DNA from: Promethearchaeota archaeon
Lineage (GTDB): Archaea; Asgardarchaeota; Lokiarchaeia; Sigyniarchaeales; SOKP01
Length of the DNA stretch: 46,131 nucleotides
NCBI GenBank assembly: GCA_019058365.1
Contig: JAHPZE010000032.1
Location: 1-46,131 of the forward strand
Direction of reading: 5' to 3'
Within the stretch, counting starts at the first letter, position 1. The number at the start of each line of letters is the position of its first letter. Made by a program: the position numbers and the translations under genes. The notes beneath the pieces were generated by a model, which saw nothing but the letters and a program-made list of their open reading frames with translations, was not told where the DNA came from and did not search any database. Shown in pieces: positions 24,485 to 33,929 of this stretch.

Positions 24485-26320
24485 CTATTCTGAAAACAAA
24501 ATTTCATCCCAAGGTTGCCTATATAAACCAGCACGTTGGCGTTTTTGATCAAAAATGTGCCCCATCATTCCTATCGAACGGCCAAGTACAAATAATCCAT
24601 TCAATGCTTCACTGTATATAACATCTTCAATTTCTTCTTGTGTAAAATTCAAATTTTCTAATAAATCTAAAAATGTAATCCCTATACACCCATCAACATT
24701 TAATATCAGATTATTCCTTTTAGATGTGGTTAATTTCTCAACCTCTAGAGCAAAATCCATATGAGGGTGCTTTTTGAAATTTTTAAATACAAATTCTTTA
24801 AGTAGGACAACTCTTACATCTGGATTTTGAACTGATTTAATTCGATGTCCTATTCCTGGAATATTAATTTTCACAACATCTTTCATATATTTTATAAACT
24901 CAGTTGGCTTCATTTCATTTTGTAAAGCTTCTCTTACATATTTTGCTGCATCTGATATTGCACCCCCGAATCTTGGACCTATAGTTAAAATCCCGCTAGC
25001 TAAAGCTGACATAAGATCTTTTCCAGCACGAGCAGTAATAATTGCATTATGTGCTCCTGATACTGCTGGACCGTGATCTGCTGTTAATTTAATTACCATT
25101 TCAATAAATTGTTGAGCAAATTCCGGTAACTCTCGTTTAAACCATAAAAGTCCAATAACATAGCCGATTGATCGATTATCCCTAATGATATCATCTAATC
25201 CAACTCCTGCGAATGTAGGAACATCTCCTCTATCATCACTAATAGTTACGACAACATCAGATGGTCTTCTAACTAATCCTAATCTTATAGCTTCATTGAA
25301 ATCAGTGGGAATTCTAGGAGGTTCAATATCTTTAGCAGGTTTAAGTTTCCCTTCTCGTACTAGATTTTCATAAGTTTTTTTAATCAATTTATCAAAATCT
25401 TCATAAGATTCAGGAACAAACGCTCCTGCTTTCTTAAGAGCTTGATTTTTAGCTTCTGCTGTCTCTCTTGAAGTACCTGCCATAGCACCAGCATGTCCAA
25501 ATTGTAAACCTTGAGGTAAAATCTTAGCTGCTGTACCAGTGACCCATATAACGAGTGGTTTAGTAATCTTGGTATTTTTTAATGCATCTACAATCTCATA
25601 TTCCTCAGTTCCACCAATCTCTCCAAGACAAACTAACATTTTGATATTTGGATTTGATTCATAACGTAAAAGATGTTCAATTAATCTAGAACCAGGATAA
25701 CGATCTCCTCCAATTGCGATGGACTCATAAACTCCATCTGTATTTTGTGCGATCATAAAGTTCATTTCATTACTCAGACCACCTGACTTAGAAACAAAAC
25801 CTACAGAACCGGGGCGGTATAACTTTGAAAGGATGATATTTTCGAGTGTTCCTGCTGTATTAGCAATCTTAAATGCCCCAGCTTTTATACCACCTACAGT
25901 TGCTGGCCCTATTATGATCTTGTTTTTCTCATTAGCGATTTTAATCAAAAATCTGCTTTGTCTTTCTGGCATGCCTTCTGCAATAATAACAACTACTCGA
26001 ATTGTACCTGTTTCAAGGGCTTCTTTACTTGTATCATAAGCGGATCGGAAAGAGGCAAAATTTATCATTACATCAGCATTAGGATGCTTTTTAACTGCCA
26101 TTTCAAGTGTTTTATAAACTGGGATGACAACTTCTTTACTTCCCCAAAAAGCTTTATGATATGCAACTGCAGCTTCTTGAGTTGTTTGAATCATTGCAGC
26201 GACTGAAGGTTTTTTTCGTCGACAGACATAATCAAAATCAAGCATTCTTTGAACGGGCGCAGCTTGAAGGCCATATATTATGGATTGGGTATCTTCATTA
26301 AATAACTCATAACTTTCCAA
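24485..26320 (-). CDS. aclA: ATP-citrate lyase subunit A (AclA)
   Basis: A 611-residue protein matching the C-terminal two thirds of eukaryotic ATP-citrate lyase. Residues 1-300 are the succinyl-CoA-synthetase-alpha-like part with LYRPGSVGFVSKSGGLSNEM (168-186) and the phosphohistidine loop FGHAGAMAGTSRETAEAKNQ (His276). Residues 340-611 are the citrate-synthase-like lyase part with DHGPAVSGAHNAIITARAGK (415-434), LTIGPRFGGA and the catalytic His492 in IPGIGHRIK. The protein cleaves citrate with ATP and CoA to acetyl-CoA and oxaloacetate, together with AclB. The TTG start is three bases after the AclB stop, with AGGTGA upstream. Succinyl-CoA synthetase alone is excluded by the lyase domain. 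Confidence 0.95.
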   Translation of the reverse strand: MESYELFNEDTQSIIYGLQAAPVQRMLDFDYVCRRKKPSVAAMIQTTQEAAVAYHKAFWGSKEVVIPVYKTLEMAVKKHPNADVMINFASFRSAYDTSKEALETGTIRVVVIIAEGMPERQSRFLIKIANEKNKIIIGPATVGGIKAGAFKIANTAGTLENIILSKLYRPGSVGFVSKSGGLSNEMNFMIAQNTDGVYESIAIGGDRYPGSRLIEHLLRYESNPNIKMLVCLGEIGGTEEYEIVDALKNTKITKPLVIWVTGTAAKILPQGLQFGHAGAMAGTSRETAEAKNQALKKAGAFVPESYEDFDKLIKKTYENLVREGKLKPAKDIEPPRIPTDFNEAIRLGLVRRPSDVVVTISDDRGDVPTFAGVGLDDIIRDNRSIGYVIGLLWFKRELPEFAQQFIEMVIKLTADHGPAVSGAHNAIITARAGKDLMSALASGILTIGPRFGGAISDAAKYVREALQNEMKPTEFIKYMKDVVKINIPGIGHRIKSVQNPDVRVVLLKEFVFKNFKKHPHMDFALEVEKLTTSKRNNLILNVDGCIGITFLDLLENLNFTQEEIEDVIYSEALNGLFVLGRSIGMMGHIFDQKRQRAGLYRQPWDEILFSE

Positions 26321-26323
26321 TTA

Positions 26324-27613
26324 TTATTCACCTCTCATTTTTTCAATCATTCGAGATACTGGACGCGTCATACTACTATACCGATCGTAAATATCAATAG
26401 GAATCCCTGTTTCTTCTCCAACTTTTTTCATTAACTCTAATCCTTGTTTTTCATTAGGACCGCCTCTGCGAACTAAGATTTTCACATTTGCTTTCTTTAA
26501 TTTATTAACTGAATTTTTTATCGCACTAACAATACCTCCAAAAGTAGCCTTCACGTCAGTAAAATTTGCAATTCCTCCTCCAATTATTAAATATTTTTCT
26601 CTCCCTTTAGGATCTGGTTTTTCTGTAATGATGTCAATTACAGTTTGAGCATAAATTTCAGTATGTTCTTGGGAAGGATTACCTGAATATTCTCCATAAT
26701 TACCCAATTCTTCTGAAAAACCAAGATCTGCTATAGTATCAGTATAAATGACACTTGCTCCACCCCCAGCTACCATCGTCCAGACACGACCTTCTCGATT
26801 TAAGATAGTCAATTTAAGTGAAGCTCCTGTTTTTTCATCAAGTTCTTTAATTTTAATTTCTTCAGCACTCATTTTCTGACCAAATCCCGCTGGAAATTCA
26901 ATAGGATGCTCCGGATTGCCCCAAGTATCAGCATGCAAAAACGCAGCAGTATCATCTAATCGAGCTTTTACATCTAAAGGAACAATCTTTTTATCTTCAG
27001 TAATTGCAAATGGATTTATTTCAAGAAATGTAAAATCCTGGTCTACATATACTTGATATAATCCTTTTATAAATGGAATTAAAGATGTCTTTAAATCGCC
27101 TAAATTAGGTAATTTGTTCTCTAAATCAAAAGTATTTATATCTGTACTAATTGGAACTTTAATGTGGGTAACTTTATCCCAATTTTCCTCAATAAAAATA
27201 CCTCCTTCAAAACTAAAGTGAATGACATCATTATCTCTCTCTGAGGTGATGGATACATAATATTCTTTTTCATGTGGTATAAAAGGTTCAATTAACAATC
27301 GATTTAATTCCCCTTTGACATTACCGATTAGAAATTCTTTATTTAAATTCTCTTTACAGAATTTTTTTACTTGGTTAAGATCAGCATCTAATAATAGAAG
27401 TTTGGCTTTACCTCGTTTTCCAAATAGTTGATCAGGTTTAACTACTACTTTTTCAGATTTAATCCAAGGATTTTCATCTGCTAACTTATCTAAATTTGTA
27501 GTACTTTCAATAACAGCTAATTTATTATGGTAGTTAAAATTTGGATAATATTTTGGTAATGTTTTTGCTAAATGTTTTTTAGCATCATATTCAAAGATAT
27601 TTTTCTGTGCCAA
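26324..27613 (-). CDS. aclB: ATP-citrate lyase subunit B (AclB)
   Basis: A 429-residue ATP-grasp protein matching the N-terminal part of eukaryotic ATP-citrate lyase. KVVVKPDQLFGKRGKAKLL (55-73) is the family's ATP-grasp opening; FTFLEINPFAI and VPLDVKARLDDTA carry the Mg/ATP residues; then GREKYLIIGGGIANFTDVKA and TFGGIVSAI form the CoA-ligase-like flavodoxin-fold domain. TTG start. The order B then A on one transcript equals the domain order of the single-chain animal enzyme. A 10-bp inverted repeat lies 25 bp upstream of the start. Confidence 0.95.
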   Translation of the reverse strand: MAQKNIFEYDAKKHLAKTLPKYYPNFNYHNKLAVIESTTNLDKLADENPWIKSEKVVVKPDQLFGKRGKAKLLLLDADLNQVKKFCKENLNKEFLIGNVKGELNRLLIEPFIPHEKEYYVSITSERDNDVIHFSFEGGIFIEENWDKVTHIKVPISTDINTFDLENKLPNLGDLKTSLIPFIKGLYQVYVDQDFTFLEINPFAITEDKKIVPLDVKARLDDTAAFLHADTWGNPEHPIEFPAGFGQKMSAEEIKIKELDEKTGASLKLTILNREGRVWTMVAGGGASVIYTDTIADLGFSEELGNYGEYSGNPSQEHTEIYAQTVIDIITEKPDPKGREKYLIIGGGIANFTDVKATFGGIVSAIKNSVNKLKKANVKILVRRGGPNEKQGLELMKKVGEETGIPIDIYDRYSSMTRPVSRMIEKMRGE

Positions 27614-27961
27614 AATTCTCTAACTCTTCAGATTTTTTACATAAATTTCATTAAAAACGATAATTTATGTAGATTCTGTTTTCTAATAAATTTTACTTAG
27701 TCTAATAATATAAGAAATTGATCCCTATTTTGTAATTTAATAATCTTTTTTCGAATTATAACTCAAATCTCTAAAGAAATTTATAATTTAATGAAAAAAA
27801 TTAAAGTTCTATGGTTGTTATTTCATTTCTCATAATATTATGAAAACTTCTATACTAAAATATCTTTTTACTTGAAACATGAAATAGGGGTTTTTTCTCT
27901 TCATTTTTACTTATAAATTAGCACTTAATTTGAAACAGTACAATAACAATATGATAATATA
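27614..27961. promoter_or_regulatory. acl promoter region with inverted repeat
   Basis: No gene is visible in these 348 bp. TACATAAATT (27638-27647) and AATTTATGTA (27662-27671) form a perfect 10-bp inverted repeat around a 14-base spacer just upstream of aclB, a candidate operator, though AT-rich sequence makes chance repeats likelier. The right part lies upstream of aclB and downstream of the M29 peptidase and shows only AT-rich sequence with a T-run (27893-27898). Confidence 0.35.
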
Positions 27962-29071
27962 TTAAATCTGCCATTTTCCTTCTTCATATATTATTTTGTT
28001 ATCTGCTATGATTTTTGAACCGGGGATTTTCATATCTTTTAGAATATCCCAATGTATAGCACTTTCATTTTTTGATCCAATATTTTTAAAACCATGTCCT
28101 AATGCAATATGTAAAGTTCCACCAATTTTTTCATCAAATCCAATATTTTTTGTAAATTGTGTAATTCCGTAATTAGTACCAATAGCAAATTCACCTAATT
28201 TGTCAGCATTTTCTATTTTTAATATCTCTTCTAGTAATTCTTGGCCCTTGTCAGCTGTAGCATTAATAACCACTCCATCTTTAAATTCTAAAAAAATATT
28301 TTCGATTTCTCTTCCCATATAGATTCCTGGATAACTGAGCCTAATATGTCCATTTACAGAATCTTCAACTGGACAAGTATAAATCTCTCCATCCGGTAAA
28401 TTTTCTTTCCCACAACAATTATCCCATATTCTCCCATCTAATGAAAAGGTTAATTCTGTGTCTTTACCAATAACCTGGATTCTTTTAACATTATTTAAAT
28501 TTTCTATAATCTGGTCTTGTTTTTTTTCCATGTTCTGCCATTCTTCAATTGGGTTCTCTTTATCTAAAAATAGCGCATTTTCTACAAAATTTGAGTAAGA
28601 AAATAAATCCATATTTGCTTCTTGAGCAAAAGCATGACATGGAAAAGGAACACAGATCCATCTTAATTCTTTTTTAGATGTACGTTCCTCAAAAACTCGG
28701 ATATACTCTGTTCGATCAGGAGAGCCTTGGTATGTTGCCAATACTTTTGGATTAATTAATGCTAGATTTCTAGTATTAAATTCACCATCAATAGTTATTA
28801 TACAATCAAATTCTGTATTAGTTAATTTTAGCAGATTGTGAAAATATAATAATTGTTCTTCAGATGCATTTTTAAATAATAATTCATTAAGACCTTCAAT
28901 TCGCGGTATTGCTAAGGGATGGCCACCCATTTTTAGAACCTCTAAAAAAATAGCTTGAAATAATTCTTTTGCTATAGTTGGACCTTCAATAAGCACGCGA
29001 TCTCCTTTCTTAACATTAAGAGAATAATTAACCACTAAATTAGCAAGCTTTTCATAAAATGTATTAATCAT
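27962..29071 (-). CDS. M29 family aminopeptidase
   Basis: A 369-residue metallopeptidase of the AmpS/AmpT (M29) family. Expected metal ligands are present: Glu229 (LPDGEIYTCP), Glu294 (GEFAIG), His321 (GGTLHIALG), His340 and Asp342 (SAIHWD). The Tyr usually found seven residues after the first His is Phe328 here (HIALGHGF), which could lower activity. The N-terminal half (KKGDRVLIEGPTIAKELFQA) is the dimer-forming domain. It removes N-terminal residues in the cytoplasm. No ribosome site; monocistronic. Confidence 0.9.
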   Translation of the reverse strand: MINTFYEKLANLVVNYSLNVKKGDRVLIEGPTIAKELFQAIFLEVLKMGGHPLAIPRIEGLNELLFKNASEEQLLYFHNLLKLTNTEFDCIITIDGEFNTRNLALINPKVLATYQGSPDRTEYIRVFEERTSKKELRWICVPFPCHAFAQEANMDLFSYSNFVENALFLDKENPIEEWQNMEKKQDQIIENLNNVKRIQVIGKDTELTFSLDGRIWDNCCGKENLPDGEIYTCPVEDSVNGHIRLSYPGIYMGREIENIFLEFKDGVVINATADKGQELLEEILKIENADKLGEFAIGTNYGITQFTKNIGFDEKIGGTLHIALGHGFKNIGSKNESAIHWDILKDMKIPGSKIIADNKIIYEEGKWQI

Positions 29072-29156
29072 AATTATTTAGAGCTATAATTACATTTAAC
29101 TGTAGATATTTTTGTATTATAGAAAAAAATAATCTATGTTTGTTATTTATGATTTA

Positions 29157-29455
29157 TTATTGCTTCTTTAAAATATAATCAAGGATACAAGTCCGACCAG
29201 TATTATAATATTTTCCACTTAGAATGAGTCTTTTTTCTTTATAAATTATCCCAAACTTTTTGAAGTATTCATCAGGTTGGTCGTCATAATAACTATGAAT
29301 ACTTATGATTTCTCCTCTGGGTGTGATTCTCTTTTTTCATCGAAATTAACATCATCTTTTGAAAGGAAATTCAAATAAGATAATCCTCCTATCATTAAAA
29401 CACGATGCATTTCATTAATAGCAATTGTCGTGTCTTTTTTACTTAAATAAGCTTT
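29157..29455 (-). pseudogene. Class I SAM methyltransferase, truncated and frameshifted
   Basis: On the minus strand, AINEMHRVLMIGGLSYLNFL (around motif VI: E-x-x-R-V-L-x-x-GG) is followed near 29321 by a frameshift. The next frame continues GEIISIHSYYDDQPDEYFKK, then IYKEKRLILSGKY...GRTCILDYILKK-stop at 29157-29159, a normal methyltransferase ending. The SAM-binding N-terminal half is missing, so the gene is dead or misassembled. Neighbouring sequence upstream reads better on the other strand. Confidence 0.6.
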
Positions 29456-29560
29456 TATACGTGGCTTGATTTGAAAGTTAAAAATGAACAAGAAATAATG
29501 CAAAAACTAAAAGAAATGGGTTTATAACTACTAGAAAAAGATTATGATCAAATATTTTAA
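29456..29560 (+). pseudogene. Possible C-terminal gene remnant
   Basis: The plus strand reads YTWLDLKVKNEQEIMQKLKE then MGL-stop-LLEKDYDQIF-stop. Apart from one in-frame stop (29525-29527) this looks like an amphipathic, charged protein tail. It has no start and abuts the methyltransferase remnant. Family not recognised. Confidence 0.3.
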
Positions 29561-29622
29561 TTAAACAATATAGCTTAGTATTAGTTAAATCATAAAATAA
29601 AAGCCAATATCATACAATTATA

Positions 29623-30666
29623 ATGAACTCAAGGGAATTAACGCTTTCAGCAATTAAAGGAATACCTGAGAAAATTCCTTTTAATCCTTTTATCATGCAT
29701 ATGGCAGCATCCTTACCGGATGTAGATTATAATCATGAGTATTGTCAAAAACCAGATGTTTTAGTGGATTTACAAATTAAATGTGCTGATTTTTTTGGCA
29801 TTGATCATGTAAATGTGTCTACAGATGCCTACAGAGAAGCAAATGCGTGGGGGGTGGAAATAAATTGGGAGAGCCATACCCCCGTTGCGAAAACATATCT
29901 TTCAATTGAGGATTTTGAATCAATAGAAACACCTTCCATACTCGAAAATATGAGAATTATGAATAGAGTTAATGCTGTTAAAAAATTTTCAGATAAAATT
30001 GGTGGAAAGCAATGTATTATAGGTTGGATTGAAGCTCCATTCGCCGAGATTTGTTGTTTATTCGGATTAGTAAATGTTCTTTTGCAATGTAAAAATCTTG
30101 ATTGGATTAATATCATAAAGAAGTTAATAATTAGAATACTTCCAATTCAAAAAGAATTTGCTAAATTACAGATTGAAGCAGGTGCAGATATAATCGGCGC
30201 AGGCGATTCAGCTATTTCACAAATTGGACCCATGAGATATGAAAAGTGTTGTATAGGTGCCACTAAAGAGCTTTTTGATTTTATTCAAAAGGATGTGCCA
30301 GTATTATATCACATATGTGGTGATAATTCCGTAGTCGATAAAGAAGGAAGAGATATGTTAAAATTGGTTTCAAGTACAAAAGCTGCCATTCTTGATTTGG
30401 ATTATCAAGTAGATCTGAAATTAGCTAAAGAAAAAATTGGAAAAAATAACTGTATAAGAGGAAATACAAATACTCAAATATTTGGAAGTCCAAAATATTC
30501 TGTTTCAAGAGTAATTGAAGAAATAACAAAAACGATTGAGGCTGGGAAGCCCGGAGGAAATTACCAGTGGGCAGGGGGATGTGAAATCCCTTGGAGTCCA
30601 TTAAACCTAGCAATCCGTAATTTAAGTATAGCTAAATCAATAACAGAAAAGATGGGATATTATTAA
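29623..30666 (+). CDS. URO-D family methyltransferase with intact zinc motif (MtaA/MtbA-like)
   Basis: A 347-residue URO-D family protein of normal MtaA-like length. The zinc motif is complete: His230 and Cys232 in LYHICGDNS and Cys320 in WAGGCEIP, followed by the usual terminal helix. GADIIGAGDSAISQIGPMRY (188-207) and CIRGNTNTQIFGSP (277-290) are typical. MtaA/MtbA enzymes transfer a methyl group from a corrinoid protein to a zinc-bound thiol. No corrinoid gene is adjacent, so it may work with either of the two carriers in this window. No ribosome site before the ATG. Converges on the PHP gene (19 bp apart). Confidence 0.88.
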   Translation: MNSRELTLSAIKGIPEKIPFNPFIMHMAASLPDVDYNHEYCQKPDVLVDLQIKCADFFGIDHVNVSTDAYREANAWGVEINWESHTPVAKTYLSIEDFESIETPSILENMRIMNRVNAVKKFSDKIGGKQCIIGWIEAPFAEICCLFGLVNVLLQCKNLDWINIIKKLIIRILPIQKEFAKLQIEAGADIIGAGDSAISQIGPMRYEKCCIGATKELFDFIQKDVPVLYHICGDNSVVDKEGRDMLKLVSSTKAAILDLDYQVDLKLAKEKIGKNNCIRGNTNTQIFGSPKYSVSRVIEEITKTIEAGKPGGNYQWAGGCEIPWSPLNLAIRNLSIAKSITEKMGYY

Positions 30667-30685
30667 TAAATAGTTTTTTGATATT

Positions 30686-31444
30686 CTATTTAGAAATCCT
30701 GGGATCTGAATAAGGTTTTTTAGAATAAATGATATCTGTATGTTTCCTTCGCAATTCTTCCATTAAAGTTTCTTCGGTAAATTCTTTAATTTTCATTAGA
30801 GTCCATCCATGTACACCTCCACTTGCTAGAGTATCTGGGGAATGCATATCTGTTCCTGTAATCATACTCATTTTTCCTTTATGTTTCATGCAAAAATCAT
30901 ATGATTCTTTATCAAATACATTTTCAGGTTTGCAATCATCATTAACAATTTCAATATAATCAACCCCCCAATCCAATAAAGTTTCGCGAGAGGGATGAGT
31001 TTTCATATTAAATTCATAAAGGCTCCATGGAATATGATTACAGATAACAACACCACCTTGATGATGAGCGTTTTCAATCGCTTCAATAATACTATCATCC
31101 TTCGTTTTAGAGATGGTAGTGTCCCAATTTGACACACCTAGGAAATTTAAATGAATTCTACGAGTAGTCCATTCAATTCCACTTAAAATTATAATATCTT
31201 TCTTTTCGTATTCTTCCCTAACTTTACCAATCTTTTCTAAATGACGCATGTTATTATGATCAGTTATTGCTAACGTATTATAGCCCATAGCTATATGCCA
31301 CTCAACATTTTGTTTAATTGTAAGTGCTCCATCACTAAATATTGTATGTGAATGTTGATCAAATACAACATTATACTGTTTTTTATCGTATCCAGGAGGA
31401 ATATGAGGTATGATATCTTTCCAATCATTATCAGAATAAGCCAT
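30686..31444 (-). CDS. PHP-domain metal-dependent phosphoesterase-like protein
   Basis: A 252-residue PHP protein: HSHTIFSDG (31-39) supplies motif 1, WHIAMGYNTLAITDHNN (49-65) motif 2, then LSGIEWTTRRIHLNFLG, and a late HIPWSLYEF and GTDMHSPD (motif 4). These residues make the trinuclear metal site. Family members hydrolyse phosphoesters such as histidinol phosphate or nucleotides; the substrate is unknown. A stand-alone gene, probably leaderless. Confidence 0.9.
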   Translation of the reverse strand: MAYSDNDWKDIIPHIPPGYDKKQYNVVFDQHSHTIFSDGALTIKQNVEWHIAMGYNTLAITDHNNMRHLEKIGKVREEYEKKDIIILSGIEWTTRRIHLNFLGVSNWDTTISKTKDDSIIEAIENAHHQGGVVICNHIPWSLYEFNMKTHPSRETLLDWGVDYIEIVNDDCKPENVFDKESYDFCMKHKGKMSMITGTDMHSPDTLASGGVHGWTLMKIKEFTEETLMEELRRKHTDIIYSKKPYSDPRISK

Positions 31445-31572
31445 ACGGAATAAAAAGAATATTTAAATTCAAAATTTTTAATTTTTGTTAACTTAATAAA
31501 AATTGAAATAATAAATGGATATTAAAATTTCACTTTTTAATGTTATAATAGCTATTTTTCTGTACTAAGGAT

Positions 31573-32379
31573 TTAATTTCTTACTAGACTCTTTGTTCCA
31601 TATACAATACATATAATCACTACAGGAATGATATTGATTACAAAAAAGATCCATCTTCCTAAGTCTGTTACCCAGTATGGAAAGATCATCGAAGAGAAAT
31701 TTGCCATCGCGTGAAAAATTATTGCTAAAAATATATTAACATTGCCATTTTTATCTCTATTATTATTTACAATCCAAGTATAGAAAATAGATATTATCAC
31801 CTGTATAATTAAAAATTCATAAATCGGAATATTTGATTGTACTGTACCTTCAATAAAAAATAGTGGTAAGTGCCATAATCCCCAAATAAATCCTAGAATT
31901 AAGCTTGAAAACAGAGCATTAAATTTAGATTGTAAGCGATCTAGAGCATAGCCTCTCCACCCATATTCTTCCGTGAAAGGCCCTCCAATAAAATAATATA
32001 GGAAAAAATTTGGAATCCACATAATTAAAGGAGGCGCATATTGAAATCTATCCATTGGTTCGATAATATTTACAATTAAGATTGTTAATCCTCCAAATAA
32101 AATCGGTAAGAATAATGTTATTATCCATTTCTTGTTAAATTTAATGTTCCAACCACTCAGAAAAAGTCTTTTTGCTTCACCTTCCATTCCTTTTGTGTAT
32201 GTTAAAACAAGTGCGGCTATAAAAGGTCCGAAAATCGCAAAATTACCAAATATTTGAATTGGACCGGAAGGAATGACACCCAACGATACGAAAACGCTTG
32301 GAAGCCAAAATAACCATGAGATTATATAGGTTAAAATAAAAAATAATAATAGATTTTTTATTTCTTCTTTAAATTCCAT
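31573..32379 (-). CDS. CPBP (CAAX-like) family intramembrane protease
   Basis: A 268-residue polytopic membrane protein with about eight hydrophobic helices. The CPBP motifs are present: EEYGWRGYAL (motif 1, Glu-Glu and Arg), WGLWHLPLFF (motif 2, His) and a late FHAMANFS (motif 3, His). Archaeal and bacterial members are thought to be CAAX-protease-like metal or glutamate intramembrane peptidases, some linked with self-immunity; here nothing of that kind is adjacent. Monocistronic. Confidence 0.9.
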   Translation of the reverse strand: MEFKEEIKNLLLFFILTYIISWLFWLPSVFVSLGVIPSGPIQIFGNFAIFGPFIAALVLTYTKGMEGEAKRLFLSGWNIKFNKKWIITLFLPILFGGLTILIVNIIEPMDRFQYAPPLIMWIPNFFLYYFIGGPFTEEYGWRGYALDRLQSKFNALFSSLILGFIWGLWHLPLFFIEGTVQSNIPIYEFLIIQVIISIFYTWIVNNNRDKNGNVNIFLAIIFHAMANFSSMIFPYWVTDLGRWIFFVINIIPVVIICIVYGTKSLVRN

Positions 32380-32533
32380 AGTAAAAACCTAGTTTTCTAT
32401 ACACTTAATTGAAACTATTAAAAATTAGTTATGGAGCATATTTTAAAATAATTTTTATAAAAAATAGTATAAACTTTTTTTGTATATTTGTTGTAATTAA
32501 AATATTAAAAATTGTTTTAAATAGTGAGCAAAT

Positions 32534-33913
32534 TTGAGTTTTAGAATTGAAAAAGATGTTTTAGGAGAGATAGAAGTTCCTAGTAATGTTTATTGGGGAA
32601 TAAATACCCAACGAGCAATTAAGAACTTTCAAATAAGTGGAAAGATATTCCCTCATATATTTATTAAATCATTGGCTCAGTTAAAGAAAGCTTGTTTATT
32701 CGCAAATTTAGATTTAGAGATGATTGAAAAGCAGATTGCTAATGCTATTCTTCAAGCTGTTAATGAAATTCTTGAAGAAGATAAACATCTTGATCAGTTT
32801 CCTATAGATATTTTTCAAACTGGTTCTGGAACTCAAACAAATATGAATATGAATGAAGTTTTAGCAAATCGAGCAAATGAAATTTTAGGATACCCAATGG
32901 GTAAAAAACATCCAGTACACCCAAATGATCATGTAAATAAAAGTCAATCTTCTAATGATGTGATCCCAAGTACAATGCATATCTCTACTTTACATATGAT
33001 CCTAAAATTATTTCCTATTTTAGAAAGATTAAAAGAACATTTAGATAAAAAAATTAAAGAGTTTAAAGATATTGTTAAAGTAGGAAGAACACATTTACAG
33101 GATGCTGTTCCGATACCATTATCTTTAGAGTTTGAAGTCTATAAGAAACAAATCGAAATCCAAATAGAGAGATTAGGAAATACTTGTAATGAATTATATT
33201 ATATTCCAATTGGGGGAACAGCAGTAGGGACTGGAATAAATGCACATAAAAATTTTGCCAAGCTTACAGTTTCTCACCTCTCGAAAATCACAAATTTACC
33301 TTTTAAAGTTAATCCCGTGAAAGCGGAAGGAATTGCTTCACATAATACAATAGTTAAGGCTAGTAGTAATTTACGTTTGTTAGCTTTATCATTATTAAAG
33401 ATGGCAAATGACATCCGCTGGATGGGGAGTGGACCACGAGTGGGATTATCTGAATTAAAATTGCCTCAAAATGAACCTGGATCATCAATAATGCCGGGGA
33501 AAATAAACCCCAGTCAATCCGAAGCATTAATTCAGGTTTGTCTTCAGGTTATTGGAAATGATTCCGTAGTTTCATTTGGAGAAGCATATGGTAGTATATT
33601 AGATTTGAACATATGTAAACCTGTTATGATTATAAACTTACTTGAATCAATTGAAATAATAATTGGAGGGATTAATTCATTTATCGACAATTGTTTATCT
33701 GGATTAGAAGCTAATACTGCCCAAATCAATGAAAATTTAGAGCAAATGCTTATGGTTGTTACAAATTTAATACCCATTATTGGATATGATAAATGTTCCG
33801 AGATAGCACAGCGAGCTTATAAAGAAGGAAAAAGTTGCAAAACAATTATTAAAGAGATGGGGTTAAAAATTGATAACCTCGATGAGTTATTAGATCCCAG
33901 AAAAATGGTTTAA
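32534..33913 (+). CDS. fumC: Class II fumarate hydratase
   Basis: A 459-residue fumarase/aspartase superfamily enzyme. FRIEKDVLGEIEVPSNVYWG at the N-terminus, FQTGSGTQTNMNMNEVLANR (around 95-114), HPNDHVNKSQSSNDVIPS and the flexible catalytic loop GSSIMPGKINPSQSEA are all close to FumC. The TG-SGT-NMN pattern favours fumarase over aspartase. It interconverts fumarate and malate in the TCA cycle. The TTG start with GTGAG six bases upstream is the only sensible start. The next gene (FMN oxidase-like) follows after 16 bp with GGTGA, indicating an operon. Confidence 0.93.
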   Translation: MSFRIEKDVLGEIEVPSNVYWGINTQRAIKNFQISGKIFPHIFIKSLAQLKKACLFANLDLEMIEKQIANAILQAVNEILEEDKHLDQFPIDIFQTGSGTQTNMNMNEVLANRANEILGYPMGKKHPVHPNDHVNKSQSSNDVIPSTMHISTLHMILKLFPILERLKEHLDKKIKEFKDIVKVGRTHLQDAVPIPLSLEFEVYKKQIEIQIERLGNTCNELYYIPIGGTAVGTGINAHKNFAKLTVSHLSKITNLPFKVNPVKAEGIASHNTIVKASSNLRLLALSLLKMANDIRWMGSGPRVGLSELKLPQNEPGSSIMPGKINPSQSEALIQVCLQVIGNDSVVSFGEAYGSILDLNICKPVMIINLLESIEIIIGGINSFIDNCLSGLEANTAQINENLEQMLMVVTNLIPIIGYDKCSEIAQRAYKEGKSCKTIIKEMGLKIDNLDELLDPRKMV

Positions 33914-33929
33914 TTATTAAGGTGAAATT

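Larger units (their letters stand above)
29072..29622. other. 551-bp region without an intact gene
   Basis: It contains the remains of a SAM methyltransferase gene on the minus strand (29157 to about 29455) and possibly the tail of another gene on the plus strand (29456-29560). The last ~60 bp should hold the promoter of the URO-D gene at 29623. Two meeting remnants suggest a deletion or rearrangement site. Confidence 0.6.

Noticed and set aside
31573..32379. CPBP protease as immunity protein of a bacteriocin-like system
   Set aside because: No small Gly-Gly leader peptide, transporter or modification gene lies nearby.
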